64,000 nucleotides of DNA from the NCBI GenBank assembly GCA_002307275.1, contig DBTX01000081.1:21161-85160 (forward strand), written 5' to 3'. Both the position numbers and the translations under genes were made by a program. Source of the stretch: Hungateiclostridiaceae bacterium UBA1305. GTDB lineage: Bacteria; Bacillota; Clostridia; Acetivibrionales; DTU013. The notes beneath the pieces were generated by a model. That model made no database searches and was not told the DNA's origin. It saw only the letters and a list, made by a program, of their open reading frames with translations. Below are positions 1 to 9,020 of the stretch, piece by piece. Numbering within the stretch: position 1 is the stretch's first letter; each line of letters starts with the position of its first letter.

Positions 1-224
1 TGTCACAGTTTACCGCAAATGCCATAGGAAGGCCTGTTTTTGCAGGACCTGTCGAGGCTACGGCTGTGGGTAACATAATTACACAACTGCTTGCACTCGG
101 GGAGGTCGGAAATCTGCGTGAAGGCCGGGAGCTTGTGAGACGATCTTTTGCGGTAACGGAATATCACCCGGCGGACACGGCGCAATGGGATGAGGCATAC
201 GGCAAATTCAGGAGTATTATATAA
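1..224 (+). CDS. rhaB: Rhamnulokinase, C-terminal end (partial)
   Basis: The reading frame that opens at base 3 runs to the TAA at 222-224 and gives the last 73 residues of a FGGY-family sugar kinase. The stretch with AGPVEATAVGN followed by a Q..A.G block and a terminal SF...Y.P motif matches the C-terminal ATP-domain signature of rhamnulokinases, which phosphorylate L-rhamnulose. The start lies outside the window. The GH1 glycosidase 31 bp downstream on the same strand may be in the same operon, fitting use of plant-derived sugars. Another FGGY kinase cannot be excluded from the C-terminus alone. Confidence 0.75.
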   Translation, partial: SQFTANAIGRPVFAGPVEATAVGNIITQLLALGEVGNLREGRELVRRSFAVTEYHPADTAQWDEAYGKFRSII

Positions 225-255
225 ATTGGCATATTAGTTAACAGGAGATGGTGAG

Positions 256-1563
256 ATGATTGGCGGGAAAAAGAACGAATGGACTTTCCGGCTTCCTGAC
301 AATTTCCTTATGGGCGCGGCCACAGCTGCAACCCAGATAGAAGGCGGCGATACCAACAACAACTGGTATGACTGGTGTATGAAGGGCAAAATCAAGGACG
401 GCACCTCATGTGTCAGAGCAGATGATCATTGGAACAGGGTTGAAGAAGACATTGAACTGATGGGACAGCTTAACTTCAAGGTTTACCGCATGGGCCTGGA
501 ATGGAGCAGGATAGAGCCTGAGAACGGAAGCTTCGACGAGACCGCCATCGATCATTACAGAAAAGAAATCAAGCTTCTTGTTGCGAACGGAATCAAACCA
601 CTTGTCACGCTTCACCATTTTTCAAACCCGCTTTGGTTTGCATCCGAGGGTGATTTTGAAAAAAGCACATCAGTGAAATATTTCGAAAGGTATACCAGGT
701 ATGTGGTTGAAAAGCTTGGTGATTTGGTCGGTGAATACATAACCATTAATGAGCCCAATGTCTATATGGCCAATGGATACTATTTCGCAAGCTGGCCGCC
801 TGGTAAAAAGAATTTCCGGCTCTCAATGAAGGTATGCAGGAACATGACTCTGTGCCACATTGCAGCATATCGGGCAATTCATGAAATAAGGGAGAAACGC
901 GGCTTCACAGGCAGAACAATGGTAGGTGTTGCCAACCATCTCCGTGTGTTTGATCCTTTTTCAAAGAACCCGCTGGATTTTATTGCAGCAAAAATCATGC
1001 GCTTTATTTTTCAGGATGCGATCATCAAATCCATGGCGGGAGGCGTTCTAGTCCCGCCGATTGGCTTTGGAGCGCCCTTGGGACGGGGCAGGTTCTACGA
1101 TTTTATCGGTATCAACTATTATACGCGAAGCGGTGTTCATTTTAAAGGCTTCAAGGATGATACCATCCCCGGCAACCAGCAGAACGACCTGGGCTGGGAG
1201 ATTTATCCGGAAGGCTTGTCCAGACTGTGCAGGCATTATTACAAGAAATATCGGGCGCCGATATGGATCACAGAGAATGGTACCTGTGACGCCAGTGATT
1301 CTTTCAGGGCGAAATACATATATACGCATCTTAGAGAAGTGGCAAAGCTTTGTAAAGAGGGAATTCCGGTAGAAAGATACTACCATTGGACACTCATGGA
1401 TAATTTCGAATGGCTTGAAGGTGAATCTGCCCGCTTTGGTCTGATCGAGGTCGATTATAAGACACAAAAACGTATGATCAGGGAAAGTGGAAAATTTTAT
1501 GGAGAGTTGTGTAAAACAAATAAATGTACAAATCCCACACTGCAATATTATCTGGAAGAGTAA
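256..1563 (+). CDS. Glycoside hydrolase family 1 (beta-glucosidase/6-phospho-beta-glucosidase type)
   Basis: A 435-residue protein of normal GH1 length that hydrolyses beta-linked glucosides or related sugars in the cytoplasm (no signal peptide). The family signatures are clear: an N-terminal GAATAATQIEG block, the acid/base glutamate in INEPN (Glu166) and the nucleophile in ITENG (Glu340), plus a C-terminal W-rich DNFEW block. The start is set by AGGAG about 9 bp upstream of ATG. It follows the rhamnulokinase gene closely and may share its transcript. Whether it acts on free or 6-phosphorylated glucosides cannot be read off with confidence. Confidence 0.92.
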   Translation: MIGGKKNEWTFRLPDNFLMGAATAATQIEGGDTNNNWYDWCMKGKIKDGTSCVRADDHWNRVEEDIELMGQLNFKVYRMGLEWSRIEPENGSFDETAIDHYRKEIKLLVANGIKPLVTLHHFSNPLWFASEGDFEKSTSVKYFERYTRYVVEKLGDLVGEYITINEPNVYMANGYYFASWPPGKKNFRLSMKVCRNMTLCHIAAYRAIHEIREKRGFTGRTMVGVANHLRVFDPFSKNPLDFIAAKIMRFIFQDAIIKSMAGGVLVPPIGFGAPLGRGRFYDFIGINYYTRSGVHFKGFKDDTIPGNQQNDLGWEIYPEGLSRLCRHYYKKYRAPIWITENGTCDASDSFRAKYIYTHLREVAKLCKEGIPVERYYHWTLMDNFEWLEGESARFGLIEVDYKTQKRMIRESGKFYGELCKTNKCTNPTLQYYLEE

Positions 1564-1657
1564 AAAATTCTGGCTTTTATGTATAATTTAGTTTAAGTTT
1601 TTTAATTATTATTGTATAATTTCCATAAGATAAAATATTTTTTGCTTTGGGGGAAAA

Positions 1658-3835
1658 ATGAAAAATAGAGTATTAAACAAAATTACGGGAAATAGTTCGA
1701 ATCTTTTGAAGAAGGAAGGTGCCAAAACGTTAAAAGAAATGAATAAAGAAAACAACAGCGAACACTCATCAATAAAATCTGTACTTTCAGATTTAACATC
1801 TACCAAAAGCATATTGTCAAAGATGGTATTGATGTTTTTATTGCTGATCATCATACCTGTATCAATCATTGGCTTCATTGCTACCAATACCGCTTCAAAA
1901 AGCCTTAGGGAAAGCACGGAGGCTAGTGTTTCCGGCACAACTCTTCAAACATCCAACTATTTTGATGCCTTTCTTGCAAAGGCAAAGGATGATTCAAATC
2001 AATTAGTTGCAAATTCGATTATTCAGGATTATAGCGCCATCTGCACAAGTACAAGTGGGGATGATTTTGACACACAGAAGGTGAAGGCAAAGAAGGATGC
2101 TACCTCAGTATTGACAAGCATTAACTCCTCTTCTCAGGATATTAACACGAAGATGCTATTTAATACAGGCGACACAATAGGCGATATAAATGCCCCAAGT
2201 GATATGGATAAGGTATGGGAGACAGAATGGTACAAAAAGGTTCTTGCAGAGGATGGCAAGCCCATATGGGTGAATTACGGCGAAGCGATGGATGGAATAA
2301 TCAACAAAAGCTATGCGTTGTCTCTCGTTAGTTTATTCAAGGATTCAAACAGTGGGGAAATATCGGGTTTGATATTCGTTGATGTGAATTATAAAAAGAT
2401 AACAGATGTACTGGGGAATATAAATCTGGGTAAAAAAGATGCTTCATATCTAATCACCCAGGAGGGTAAGGTTCTGTCGGGAAAAGGTCAGTCGGAGGAA
2501 AAGGCTCTGGCACAAAGGCAGTTTGTCAAGGATGTACTTGAGCGCAGCAAGACAAAGACAGCAGATAGTTTCCATACTATGGACGATAAGAAGGATTATC
2601 TTGTCTCATACAATAAATCTCAGGAAACAGGCATAATAGTTGTGATGACAATTCCAAACGAGGAGATCCTGGCAGGCGCAAACAAAATAATGTGGACTAC
2701 AATATGGACAGGAATTATTTTCGTACTGATTGCCGGAGTGATTGGCTTCATTTTTTCACTTGGAATGACGTTAGCTCTGAAAAAAATAATGGGCGTGATG
2801 GCAAAAGCTGAGAATGGGGATTTGACAGTCAATTTAAAAATGAGAAGGAAAGATGAGTTTGGAAGGCTGGTTATCAGCTTCAATGATATGCTCGATAACA
2901 TCAAAGAACTTGTGAAGGATAATAAGATTGCAGCTGAAGAGGTTGTAGCATCTTCCGATAAAATGACCCGGATCTCATCACAGTCATCACATATTTCAAA
3001 TGAAATTGCTCATGCAATAATGGAGGTAGCATCAGGTTCCGCTAACCAGGCTTCTGAAGTAGAAGTTGGTGTAAAGAATGTTTCACAGCTTGCCAATAAG
3101 ATTTCACTTGCCGTTGAGAAAACACATGCAATGGAAGTGGATTCCGAGTCTATGATGGAGCTTTCAAAGTATGGCTTGACGACGATTGAAAGCCTTAACA
3201 TCAAGACTGCTTTGACAAACGAGATCACTACCAGCGTGGTTAATGAAATATCCCAACTCAACCAGTATGTCAAAAATATAAATGTCATAACGCAGGTGCT
3301 GCGCAGTATCGCAGACCGGACCAACCTGCTTGCGCTAAATGCGGCTATTGAGGCTGCCAGAGCAGGAGATGCCGGCAAAGGCTTTGCAGTTGTAGCAAAT
3401 GAAATCAGAAAACTTGCCGAACAGTCCAATAACCATACGCGCGAGATCCAGAAGCATATCGAGGATGTATTCAGGCAGGCCCAGGTCTCTACACAGCTTG
3501 TTGGGAAAGCTGAAACCAGCATAAAGGAGCAAAGCGAGATGGTGGCACAAACCGCCAAAGCCTTTTCAAGAATCAATGCTACTACCGGTGCACTTGCTGA
3601 AAATATCAACAAAGTTGGAAACATAATCACTGACATGGATTCAAATAAGGAAATGGTGATGTCAAGTATGGAGAATATTTCAGCTGTATCCGAGCAGACT
3701 TCTGCCTCGGCGCAGGAGGTCTCGGCATCGACACAGCAACAACTGGCTTCCATTGAACAGCTTGATGATATGTCAAAGAAGCTGAGTGAACTTGCGGCAA
3801 ACCTCATCAGACAGATGGAGAAATTTACGGTATAG
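1658..3835 (+). CDS. Methyl-accepting chemotaxis protein
   Basis: A 725-residue chemoreceptor. It has an unusually long cytoplasmic N-terminus of about 55 residues, a first membrane segment (about 56-78), an extracytoplasmic sensor region that looks like a dCache domain (about 80-340), a second membrane segment (about 345-370), a HAMP domain, and a signalling domain whose hairpin tip carries the conserved LLALNAAIEAARAGD motif. GGGGG about 5 bp before the ATG supports the start. The ligand is unknown. It stands alone between the GH1 gene and the convergent aldolase gene, separated from the latter by a bidirectional hairpin. Confidence 0.93.
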   Translation: MKNRVLNKITGNSSNLLKKEGAKTLKEMNKENNSEHSSIKSVLSDLTSTKSILSKMVLMFLLLIIIPVSIIGFIATNTASKSLRESTEASVSGTTLQTSNYFDAFLAKAKDDSNQLVANSIIQDYSAICTSTSGDDFDTQKVKAKKDATSVLTSINSSSQDINTKMLFNTGDTIGDINAPSDMDKVWETEWYKKVLAEDGKPIWVNYGEAMDGIINKSYALSLVSLFKDSNSGEISGLIFVDVNYKKITDVLGNINLGKKDASYLITQEGKVLSGKGQSEEKALAQRQFVKDVLERSKTKTADSFHTMDDKKDYLVSYNKSQETGIIVVMTIPNEEILAGANKIMWTTIWTGIIFVLIAGVIGFIFSLGMTLALKKIMGVMAKAENGDLTVNLKMRRKDEFGRLVISFNDMLDNIKELVKDNKIAAEEVVASSDKMTRISSQSSHISNEIAHAIMEVASGSANQASEVEVGVKNVSQLANKISLAVEKTHAMEVDSESMMELSKYGLTTIESLNIKTALTNEITTSVVNEISQLNQYVKNINVITQVLRSIADRTNLLALNAAIEAARAGDAGKGFAVVANEIRKLAEQSNNHTREIQKHIEDVFRQAQVSTQLVGKAETSIKEQSEMVAQTAKAFSRINATTGALAENINKVGNIITDMDSNKEMVMSSMENISAVSEQTSASAQEVSASTQQQLASIEQLDDMSKKLSELAANLIRQMEKFTV

Positions 3836-3913
3836 ATGCTATCTGTTACTATGTAAGAGTGAAGTACTGAAGTGAAAAAGTTTGCTTACCTAAATTTATT
3901 TTCACTATATATA

Positions 3914-3946
3914 GAAAAAACTGCAGGTATCTTCTGCAGTTTTTTC
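3914..3946. terminator. Bidirectional hairpin terminator between converging genes
   Basis: Arms GAAAAAACTGCAG (3914-3926) and CTGCAGTTTTTTC (3934-3946) are perfect complements around a 7-nt loop. The A-run and T-run let it act on both strands, for the chemoreceptor gene (+) and the aldolase gene (-). Confidence 0.85.
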
Positions 3947-3965
3947 TATGCCTGGCTTGTTCATG

Positions 3966-4607
3966 TTATTTTCTGGCATCCTTAATCTTGAGGACAAATT
4001 CGGAAGCCAGCTTTGTAATACTTGCGTAGTCGCCTGTTTTCGCTCCTGCTGTCATAGCGCCGCCGACACCCACAGCCACTGCACCTGCCCTGATCCATTC
4101 CCCAACATTGTCGATACTGACGCCGCCGGTCGGCATCATGCTGGCCTGTGGCAGCGGACCCTTGATTGCCTTGATGATACTTGGGCCGAAGGCTTCTCCA
4201 GGAAATATTTTAAGAATATCAGCACCAAGCTCCATCGCTTCGACGACGCCTTCAACAGTCATGACTCCCGGCATGCAGGGTATTTGATAACGATTGCACA
4301 ACCTGAGTGTTTCACGGCTCAGGTAAGGGCTGACAACATACTGCGCTCCGGAAAGGATTGCGATCCTGGCTGTCTCCGAATCCAACACAGTACCGGCTCC
4401 GATGATAATCTGACCCGAGTATTCTTTAGCAAGTTCTTCAATAACCTTTGTTGCACCTGGCACCGTATAGGTTATTTCAATTGCTGCAGCTCCACCTTCC
4501 AGGCAAGCATTGGTAATCTTCTTCGCTGTTTCCGGGTTTTCTGCTCTGACTACGACGACAAGCCCGGAATCGGTGATCTTTTTGATAATATCCCATTTTT
4601 TATTCAT
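3966..4607 (-). CDS. eda: KDPG/KHG-type aldolase (2-keto-3-deoxy-6-phosphogluconate aldolase)
   Basis: A 213-residue class I aldolase that cleaves 2-keto-3-deoxy-6-phosphogluconate (or a related 2-keto acid) into pyruvate and an aldehyde. Visible signatures are VVVRAENPE near the N-terminus, GAGTVLD in the barrel, the Schiff-base lysine in LKIFPGE, and the phosphate-binding PTGGV loop. The ATG at 4607 is chosen because AGGAGG sits 7 bp upstream; a longer in-frame start at 4646 would run through this ribosome binding site. It stands alone, so its pathway partner (Entner-Doudoroff or sugar-acid degradation) is not in the window. Confidence 0.88.
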   Translation of the reverse strand: MNKKWDIIKKITDSGLVVVVRAENPETAKKITNACLEGGAAAIEITYTVPGATKVIEELAKEYSGQIIIGAGTVLDSETARIAILSGAQYVVSPYLSRETLRLCNRYQIPCMPGVMTVEGVVEAMELGADILKIFPGEAFGPSIIKAIKGPLPQASMMPTGGVSIDNVGEWIRAGAVAVGVGGAMTAGAKTGDYASITKLASEFVLKIKDARK

Positions 4608-4758
4608 TTGAAGGCCTCCTGTAAATGCATGTTCATTAATATCCAACCTTTTCTATTATAAACTTTTTGCTTCTGTTTGTCTCGAAAACATTAACAGCCT
4701 TGACTGTTTGGTGATCTCCAGGATCGGGATGGCGATGATGATTTACGGTACCGCACCT

Positions 4759-4773
4759 CATGTAGTGGACTTT
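4759..4773 (+). repeat. 15-bp direct repeat, left copy
   Basis: CATGTAGTGGACTTT occurs here and again at 5775-5789 in the same orientation. The two copies bracket about 1 kb holding a recombinase remnant and a coiled-coil gene. The surrounding 4608-4988 stretch has no convincing gene. Confidence 0.5.
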
Positions 4774-4988
4774 GGGAGACGAAAAAGATGATATATTCCA
4801 CAATCAATGTAGATGCAGGTTTGGAGGCCTTTTTTTTATGAGAGCAAAATTGTCATTGTCATTCGGAAAACAAATGTAAAGATTGTACATTGACAATACA
4901 AATATTGAAAAAATGCAGTATAAGCAAAATAGTTGTACCGGATAATCCTAGGCCTGTCATGAGTTAAATTGTAGGAGCTTCAATAAAG

Positions 4989-5171
4989 TTGCGGAGATGG
5001 CATATGATAACACCCGTACTTATGACAAATCTAAATAATGTTGTAAAGCAGTATAAGGATTTTAAGGAATTGACGCATACAATAATGGGTGAACTTATCG
5101 ATTACATAGAAATTGGAGAGAAGAACAAGGAAACGGGAGAGCAAAAGGTAAAGATTCATTGGTTCTTTTAA
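4989..5171 (+). pseudogene. Remnant of a large serine recombinase, C-terminal tail
   Basis: The frame encodes about 60 residues ending in LIDYIEIGEKNKETGEQ followed by a VKIHWFF terminus. This resembles the extreme C-terminus (DUF4368-like tail) of Firmicute large serine recombinases, which excise or integrate mobile elements. The catalytic resolvase domain, recombinase domain and zinc ribbon are all missing, and no matching frame is visible upstream. I read it as a decayed fragment of a former mobile element. It lies between two 15-bp direct repeats. Homology is from memory of the family, so confidence is moderate. Confidence 0.5.
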
Positions 5172-5312
5172 GAAGTTTTAGGATGTAGAATATGTTATAA
5201 TAAATAACCCGATAGAACTATTGATTATGGAAATAGAAAAGGATAATATTATAGTGCTGTTATTCTCATTCGATTTTTAATCGGAGTTACTAACGGAAAG
5301 GAAGTGTTGCGA

Positions 5313-5687
5313 ATGACCAATGAGGAATTTCAAAAGATTGTATTACAGGAACTAAAAGAGATGAAAAGTAAAATTGGCAATTTGGAAACCGGCCAGGATG
5401 AGGTCGGGAAAAGGTTATCAAAAATGGAAACCGGCCAGGATGAGATCGGGAAAAGGTTATTAAAAATGGAAACCGGCCAGGATGAGATCAAAACGAATTT
5501 ATCTGATATGAAAACTCGACAAGATGAGATATACCAAGTAGTTAGTGCAATTGAGCATTCCAATCAGGTTGGGAAATCCGAGCTTGATAGTCATAATATT
5601 AGAATTGCTAAAGTTGAGGGCAAGCTGAAAAAGGTTGCAAAAGCTTTTAATGAGGAAGAAGAGCTCGATGAAGCATCAAACCTCTAA
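5313..5687 (+). CDS. Small coiled-coil protein with 14-residue repeats
   Basis: A 124-residue charged protein with no membrane segment or signal peptide. After a short head it has three tandem copies of a 14-residue unit of the form ETGQDE-GKRL-KM, then a degenerate fourth, giving a predicted parallel coiled coil; the tail is acidic. ATG at 5313 is preferred over the GTG at 5304 because AGGAAG lies 9 bp before it. Function is unknown. Proteins of this style are common in clostridia and are sometimes phage or mobile-element associated, which fits the recombinase remnant next door. Confidence 0.6.
   Translation: MTNEEFQKIVLQELKEMKSKIGNLETGQDEVGKRLSKMETGQDEIGKRLLKMETGQDEIKTNLSDMKTRQDEIYQVVSAIEHSNQVGKSELDSHNIRIAKVEGKLKKVAKAFNEEEELDEASNL
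5384..5509 (+). repeat. 42-bp in-frame tandem repeat (3 copies)
   Basis: Copies begin at 5384, 5426 and 5468, each opening GGAAACCGGCCAGGATGAG. The first two are nearly identical and the third diverges after about 20 bp; a degenerate fourth begins at 5510. The period of 42 keeps the coiled-coil reading frame, so copy number can change without a frameshift. Confidence 0.85.
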
Positions 5688-5723
5688 TAACATAGAGAAC
5701 TTAATGGTATAGAGCATGAAACA

Positions 5724-5755
5724 ACGGTAATGATAAAACTGTTACCGCTTTTTTG
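5724..5755 (+). terminator. Hairpin terminator after the coiled-coil gene
   Basis: CGGTAA (5725-5730) pairs with TTACCG (5742-5747) and is followed by a T-run at 5749-5754. Confidence 0.75.
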
Positions 5756-5774
5756 TGTTTAAAAGACAACTTGA

Positions 5775-5789
5775 CATGTAGTGGACTTT
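5775..5789 (+). repeat. 15-bp direct repeat, right copy
   Basis: Second copy of CATGTAGTGGACTTT (first at 4759-4773), followed by a T-run. The pair may mark the ends of a degraded mobile element. Confidence 0.5.
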
Positions 5790-5876
5790 TTTTATACGAC
5801 AATGCTGAGCATTGTATCCTACTCTGTCTGAGATTAATACGAATGAATTAGAAAGTGCAGGATAAAGTTCAGTCTG

Positions 5877-7574
5877 TCATTTTCCGTTGAGACTGAAGTG
5901 CATATAATCCTTACCATTGGACCAGTTCATATCTGGACTCCAGTGCCAGCCGTAACGGTTGAATGCATGGACAACATCACCTTCCGGCAGTATGGAATAC
6001 GGGTTATTACCGGGTTTCCATATGGAGCCGGACTTAATCACTCCATCTAGTGAGATAAAATAATTTTCTGTTGGATTAATATCAACAGCAGTGCCGTTAG
6101 AGTGCTGTGAGGTTCCACTTCTATAGGAATAACCCTGGGCGTTCTTAATAGGAAATTTCCCCTTCCCATTATAAATTTCCTCAAATATTTTTTTCATATT
6201 TTCTGCAACGTTTTTGTTGATCGTAAGGGTGAGAGAGGCGGGCTTTTTTGTACCTGACGCTGTTAGGTTCCAAACTTTGACCTTGATGCTTTTCATATTC
6301 AGATTTGCTTGACTGATATTTGTAAACTGACTCTTTTCAGGGTCACCAGTTATCATCTCACTTGCGTTTGCCCAGGGGAATATGGTAAACTCACGTTTGA
6401 GAAAAAACACAGAAGGCTCACCGTTGCTATTGACAGGAACTACCTTCAAAGCAGCGTGAATCACTTTTTTGTCACCCCCAAATACGCTGGAATAGAGCAG
6501 ATTAGCATTATTTGTGACTGCAAAAGATTCTGAATACTGGTCATAGGTAGATGAACTTGTCTGTAAATCCAGGTAATTGCTGCATATTCTCATTGTATAT
6601 GAGGATATGCCATTTTTAAATACCGTGATATCATATGCTGAAGCCAAAGGAATTGTATTCCAACGAAGATAAACATCACTCATGTAATAGGACGGAGAGA
6701 TAAAAATTCCTGCCGGCGCTGGCAGAACACATTCTGCAACTCCTGCAGCCCGGATTTGCGATTCATCACAGTAGGCCAGCACATTAAGAGACAATAATAC
6801 AGCCTGCTCGCGTGTAATATCGGACTTGGGATCCAACTTGTCTTCTCCTGTACCTGAAAGAATTCCGAGCGCATAGACATCAGCCATATAATTCTGTGCC
6901 CATCCAGATACCAGATTGCTGTCCGTAGAATATTCAACAAGCAGTCGGGCTGCTTGCTGCTCGTCCATAGGCAGCGAGTATGCAAGAGAACCTGTAGAAG
7001 TTGTAGACACGATGCTGTAGTGATTTTCCGAGGCACCATGGTTTCTTGCATTATGATAATAGTTATCTCCTCCAAAATCGTATAAGTCTCCTGCATGATT
7101 CCAATCTCCATGATTCCAATTGAAATTTTCAAAGCCATTATTAGAGGAAGACTGAAAAAGCATGCGCAGTTTTGAGAGCATGACAGCTGCCATCTCACGT
7201 GTAAGCGGCAGGTCAGGACTAAATATTCCAATGTCGGTGCCTTGAGTTAGACCCAGCATATAAGCATTTTCTGCATTGTTGTCCGTTGTATCGGTAAACG
7301 GATGGGACACAGGAAGTTCGTGTAATGTTATTCCGAAGATACGGCAAGTGTTGATCAACACTTCGCAAAAATCCTTACGTGTGATGCTTTCTGTAAACGG
7401 TTGGGCATCAAAGTCTTCAGGGATGATACCAGCTGTTGCGGAAATTACGATTTTTTGAGAGGCCCACGAACTTGGAAGGTAGTTTGTATTTGCATAGGTT
7501 ACCGATGCACTCATTGAGAGTAATATTATAAAAATCAATGCTAAAGCAGCAGAACGAAATGTTCTTGTTTTCAT
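5877..7574 (-). CDS. Cell-surface D-alanyl-D-alanine carboxypeptidase (M15/VanY-like) with SLH domains
   Basis: A 565-residue exported protein with a signal peptide (about residues 1-28), two or three S-layer-homology segments in the first 280 residues that would bind pyruvylated secondary wall polymer, a fibronectin-III-like region (about 290-400), and a C-terminal M15 peptidase domain. The zinc-site pattern is visible as SQHSNGTAVD and the terminal DYMHFS. It probably trims peptidoglycan stem peptides at the cell surface. GGGAG about 9 bp upstream supports the ATG at 7574. The CsaB-type enzyme at 52.8-55.0 kb could make the pyruvylated anchor its SLH domains need. Confidence 0.88.
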   Translation of the reverse strand: MKTRTFRSAALALIFIILLSMSASVTYANTNYLPSSWASQKIVISATAGIIPEDFDAQPFTESITRKDFCEVLINTCRIFGITLHELPVSHPFTDTTDNNAENAYMLGLTQGTDIGIFSPDLPLTREMAAVMLSKLRMLFQSSSNNGFENFNWNHGDWNHAGDLYDFGGDNYYHNARNHGASENHYSIVSTTSTGSLAYSLPMDEQQAARLLVEYSTDSNLVSGWAQNYMADVYALGILSGTGEDKLDPKSDITREQAVLLSLNVLAYCDESQIRAAGVAECVLPAPAGIFISPSYYMSDVYLRWNTIPLASAYDITVFKNGISSYTMRICSNYLDLQTSSSTYDQYSESFAVTNNANLLYSSVFGGDKKVIHAALKVVPVNSNGEPSVFFLKREFTIFPWANASEMITGDPEKSQFTNISQANLNMKSIKVKVWNLTASGTKKPASLTLTINKNVAENMKKIFEEIYNGKGKFPIKNAQGYSYRSGTSQHSNGTAVDINPTENYFISLDGVIKSGSIWKPGNNPYSILPEGDVVHAFNRYGWHWSPDMNWSNGKDYMHFSLNGK

Positions 7575-7914
7575 TATTATACTCCCTTTATTTTGTTTTT
7601 TTGATCGTTGATGTAATGAATTAATAGCGCATTTTGAAATTTATGCTGTTATTTGTAGCGCTACATTATATATGTTCGAAAACAGAAATGCGATTTATGG
7701 GGTAGGGTGTTATGTTTATCTTCAGTAGTTCATTGTATTTAAGCCTTACAAGTTATAAACCTTTGTTGTTTCAGAATCTGCATTAGAATATAATGGTACT
7801 ATTATCATCATCTAAATATTATGTCAGCTCCGATGAGATATTAATATAGGTAGTATATCAAGGTAAAATACTGTGCCATTTGACCAATTTGAATCATTTT
7901 ATGGAGGCATAAAT
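7575..7914. other. 340-bp intergenic region between divergent genes
   Basis: No gene seen. It holds a perfect 12-bp palindrome, TGTAGCGCTACA (7654-7665), about 80 bp upstream of the SLH carboxypeptidase gene, which is a candidate operator. It must also hold the promoter of the phosphofructokinase gene; I cannot place that with confidence. Confidence 0.4.
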
Positions 7915-9003
7915 ATGAAGGGCTCTGCGACAAATACGTTTGGAATACTGACGAGCGGGGGAGACTGCCCTGGCTTGAATGCGGCGATCAGGGGAGTGGC
8001 AAAAGCTGCATATGGGTTATACGGTATGAAAATAATCGGGATAAACAATGGCTTCAAAGGCCTGATTGAAGATGATACGGGAATACTCAAACCGGAGGAT
8101 TTTTCCGGTATCCTGACAAGAGGGGGTACGATACTTGGAACATCAAGAGAAAAGCCTTTTGGTAAGGTAAAGGACAACGATTTTTCGGTTGATATGAAAC
8201 TGGATGCGATCAAGGAAAATTATAAGAAGAACAATCTGGACTGCGTCGTTATGCTGGGAGGGAATGGATCTCATAAAACAGCAGCTCTTTTGAAAGAGCA
8301 GGGACTCAATATTATTGGATTACCCAAGACGATTGATAATGACATCTATGGAACTGATATCACTTTCGGGTTTCATACTGCTGTAGATATTGCAACCGAG
8401 GCGATTGACCGTCTTCATTCAACTGCACATTCCCACAACAGGGTAATGATTATCGAGGTAATGGGACATAATGCAGGCTGGCTCGCACTTTACTCGGGGC
8501 TGGCAGGCGGCGGCGACGTCATCCTGATCCCGGAAATACCGTATCATATGGACAGCATAAAAGATCATTTAAAAAACCGTGCAAAAAGCGGGAAACAATT
8601 TTCAATCGTTGTTGTTGCGGAAGGGGCCTTATCGTATGAAGAATATAAAATGGATAAAAAGCAGCTAAAGCAGAAACGGAAAGATCCGGGTTATCAATCC
8701 AAAGCCTATGAACTGGCAAAGGATATAGAGGATAAGACGGGAATGGATGTACGTATTTCCGTGCTTGGGTATTTGCAGCGCGGCGGCACACCTTCTCCCT
8801 ATGACAGGGTTCTGGCGACGCAGTTCGGCACGGTTGCCGCAGAGCTGTTGTATAAAGGGGAATATGGGAATATGGTTGCCAGGGAAAAAGATGATATCAT
8901 CGCTAAGCCTCTTGAAGAGATCGCAGGAAAACTAAAACCGGTTCCTCAGGATCATATTCTTCTTAAGAATGCGCGTATGGTCGGGACCTGCTTCGGGGAC
9001 TGA
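7915..9003 (+). CDS. pfkA: 6-phosphofructokinase, mixed/group III type
   Basis: A 362-residue phosphofructokinase that phosphorylates fructose 6-phosphate in glycolysis. Signatures are GILTSGGDCPGLNA (nucleotide loop), GGNGS, PKTIDNDI and the substrate-binding EVMGHNAGW. The ATG at 7915 has GGAGG 7 bp upstream; an upstream in-frame start at 7873 lacks a site. In E. coli numbering the Gly104-equivalent is typical of ATP enzymes, while Lys in PKTIDND is typical of pyrophosphate enzymes. This mix is known from group III enzymes, so phosphoryl donor choice is uncertain. Length is slightly above the 320-residue ATP enzymes. Confidence 0.9.
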   Translation: MKGSATNTFGILTSGGDCPGLNAAIRGVAKAAYGLYGMKIIGINNGFKGLIEDDTGILKPEDFSGILTRGGTILGTSREKPFGKVKDNDFSVDMKLDAIKENYKKNNLDCVVMLGGNGSHKTAALLKEQGLNIIGLPKTIDNDIYGTDITFGFHTAVDIATEAIDRLHSTAHSHNRVMIIEVMGHNAGWLALYSGLAGGGDVILIPEIPYHMDSIKDHLKNRAKSGKQFSIVVVAEGALSYEEYKMDKKQLKQKRKDPGYQSKAYELAKDIEDKTGMDVRISVLGYLQRGGTPSPYDRVLATQFGTVAAELLYKGEYGNMVAREKDDIIAKPLEEIAGKLKPVPQDHILLKNARMVGTCFGD

Positions 9004-9020
9004 GCTGCCCCAATAGGTAT

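Noticed and set aside
3010..3807. A 265-codon open frame on the minus strand
   Set aside because: It is antisense to the chemoreceptor signalling domain; its Ser/Cys/Ala-rich translation is the mirror of that gene and it has no ribosome binding site.
4661..4988. Coding sequence upstream of the recombinase remnant
   Set aside because: No frame continues the recombinase upstream and no resolvase motif is visible in any frame.
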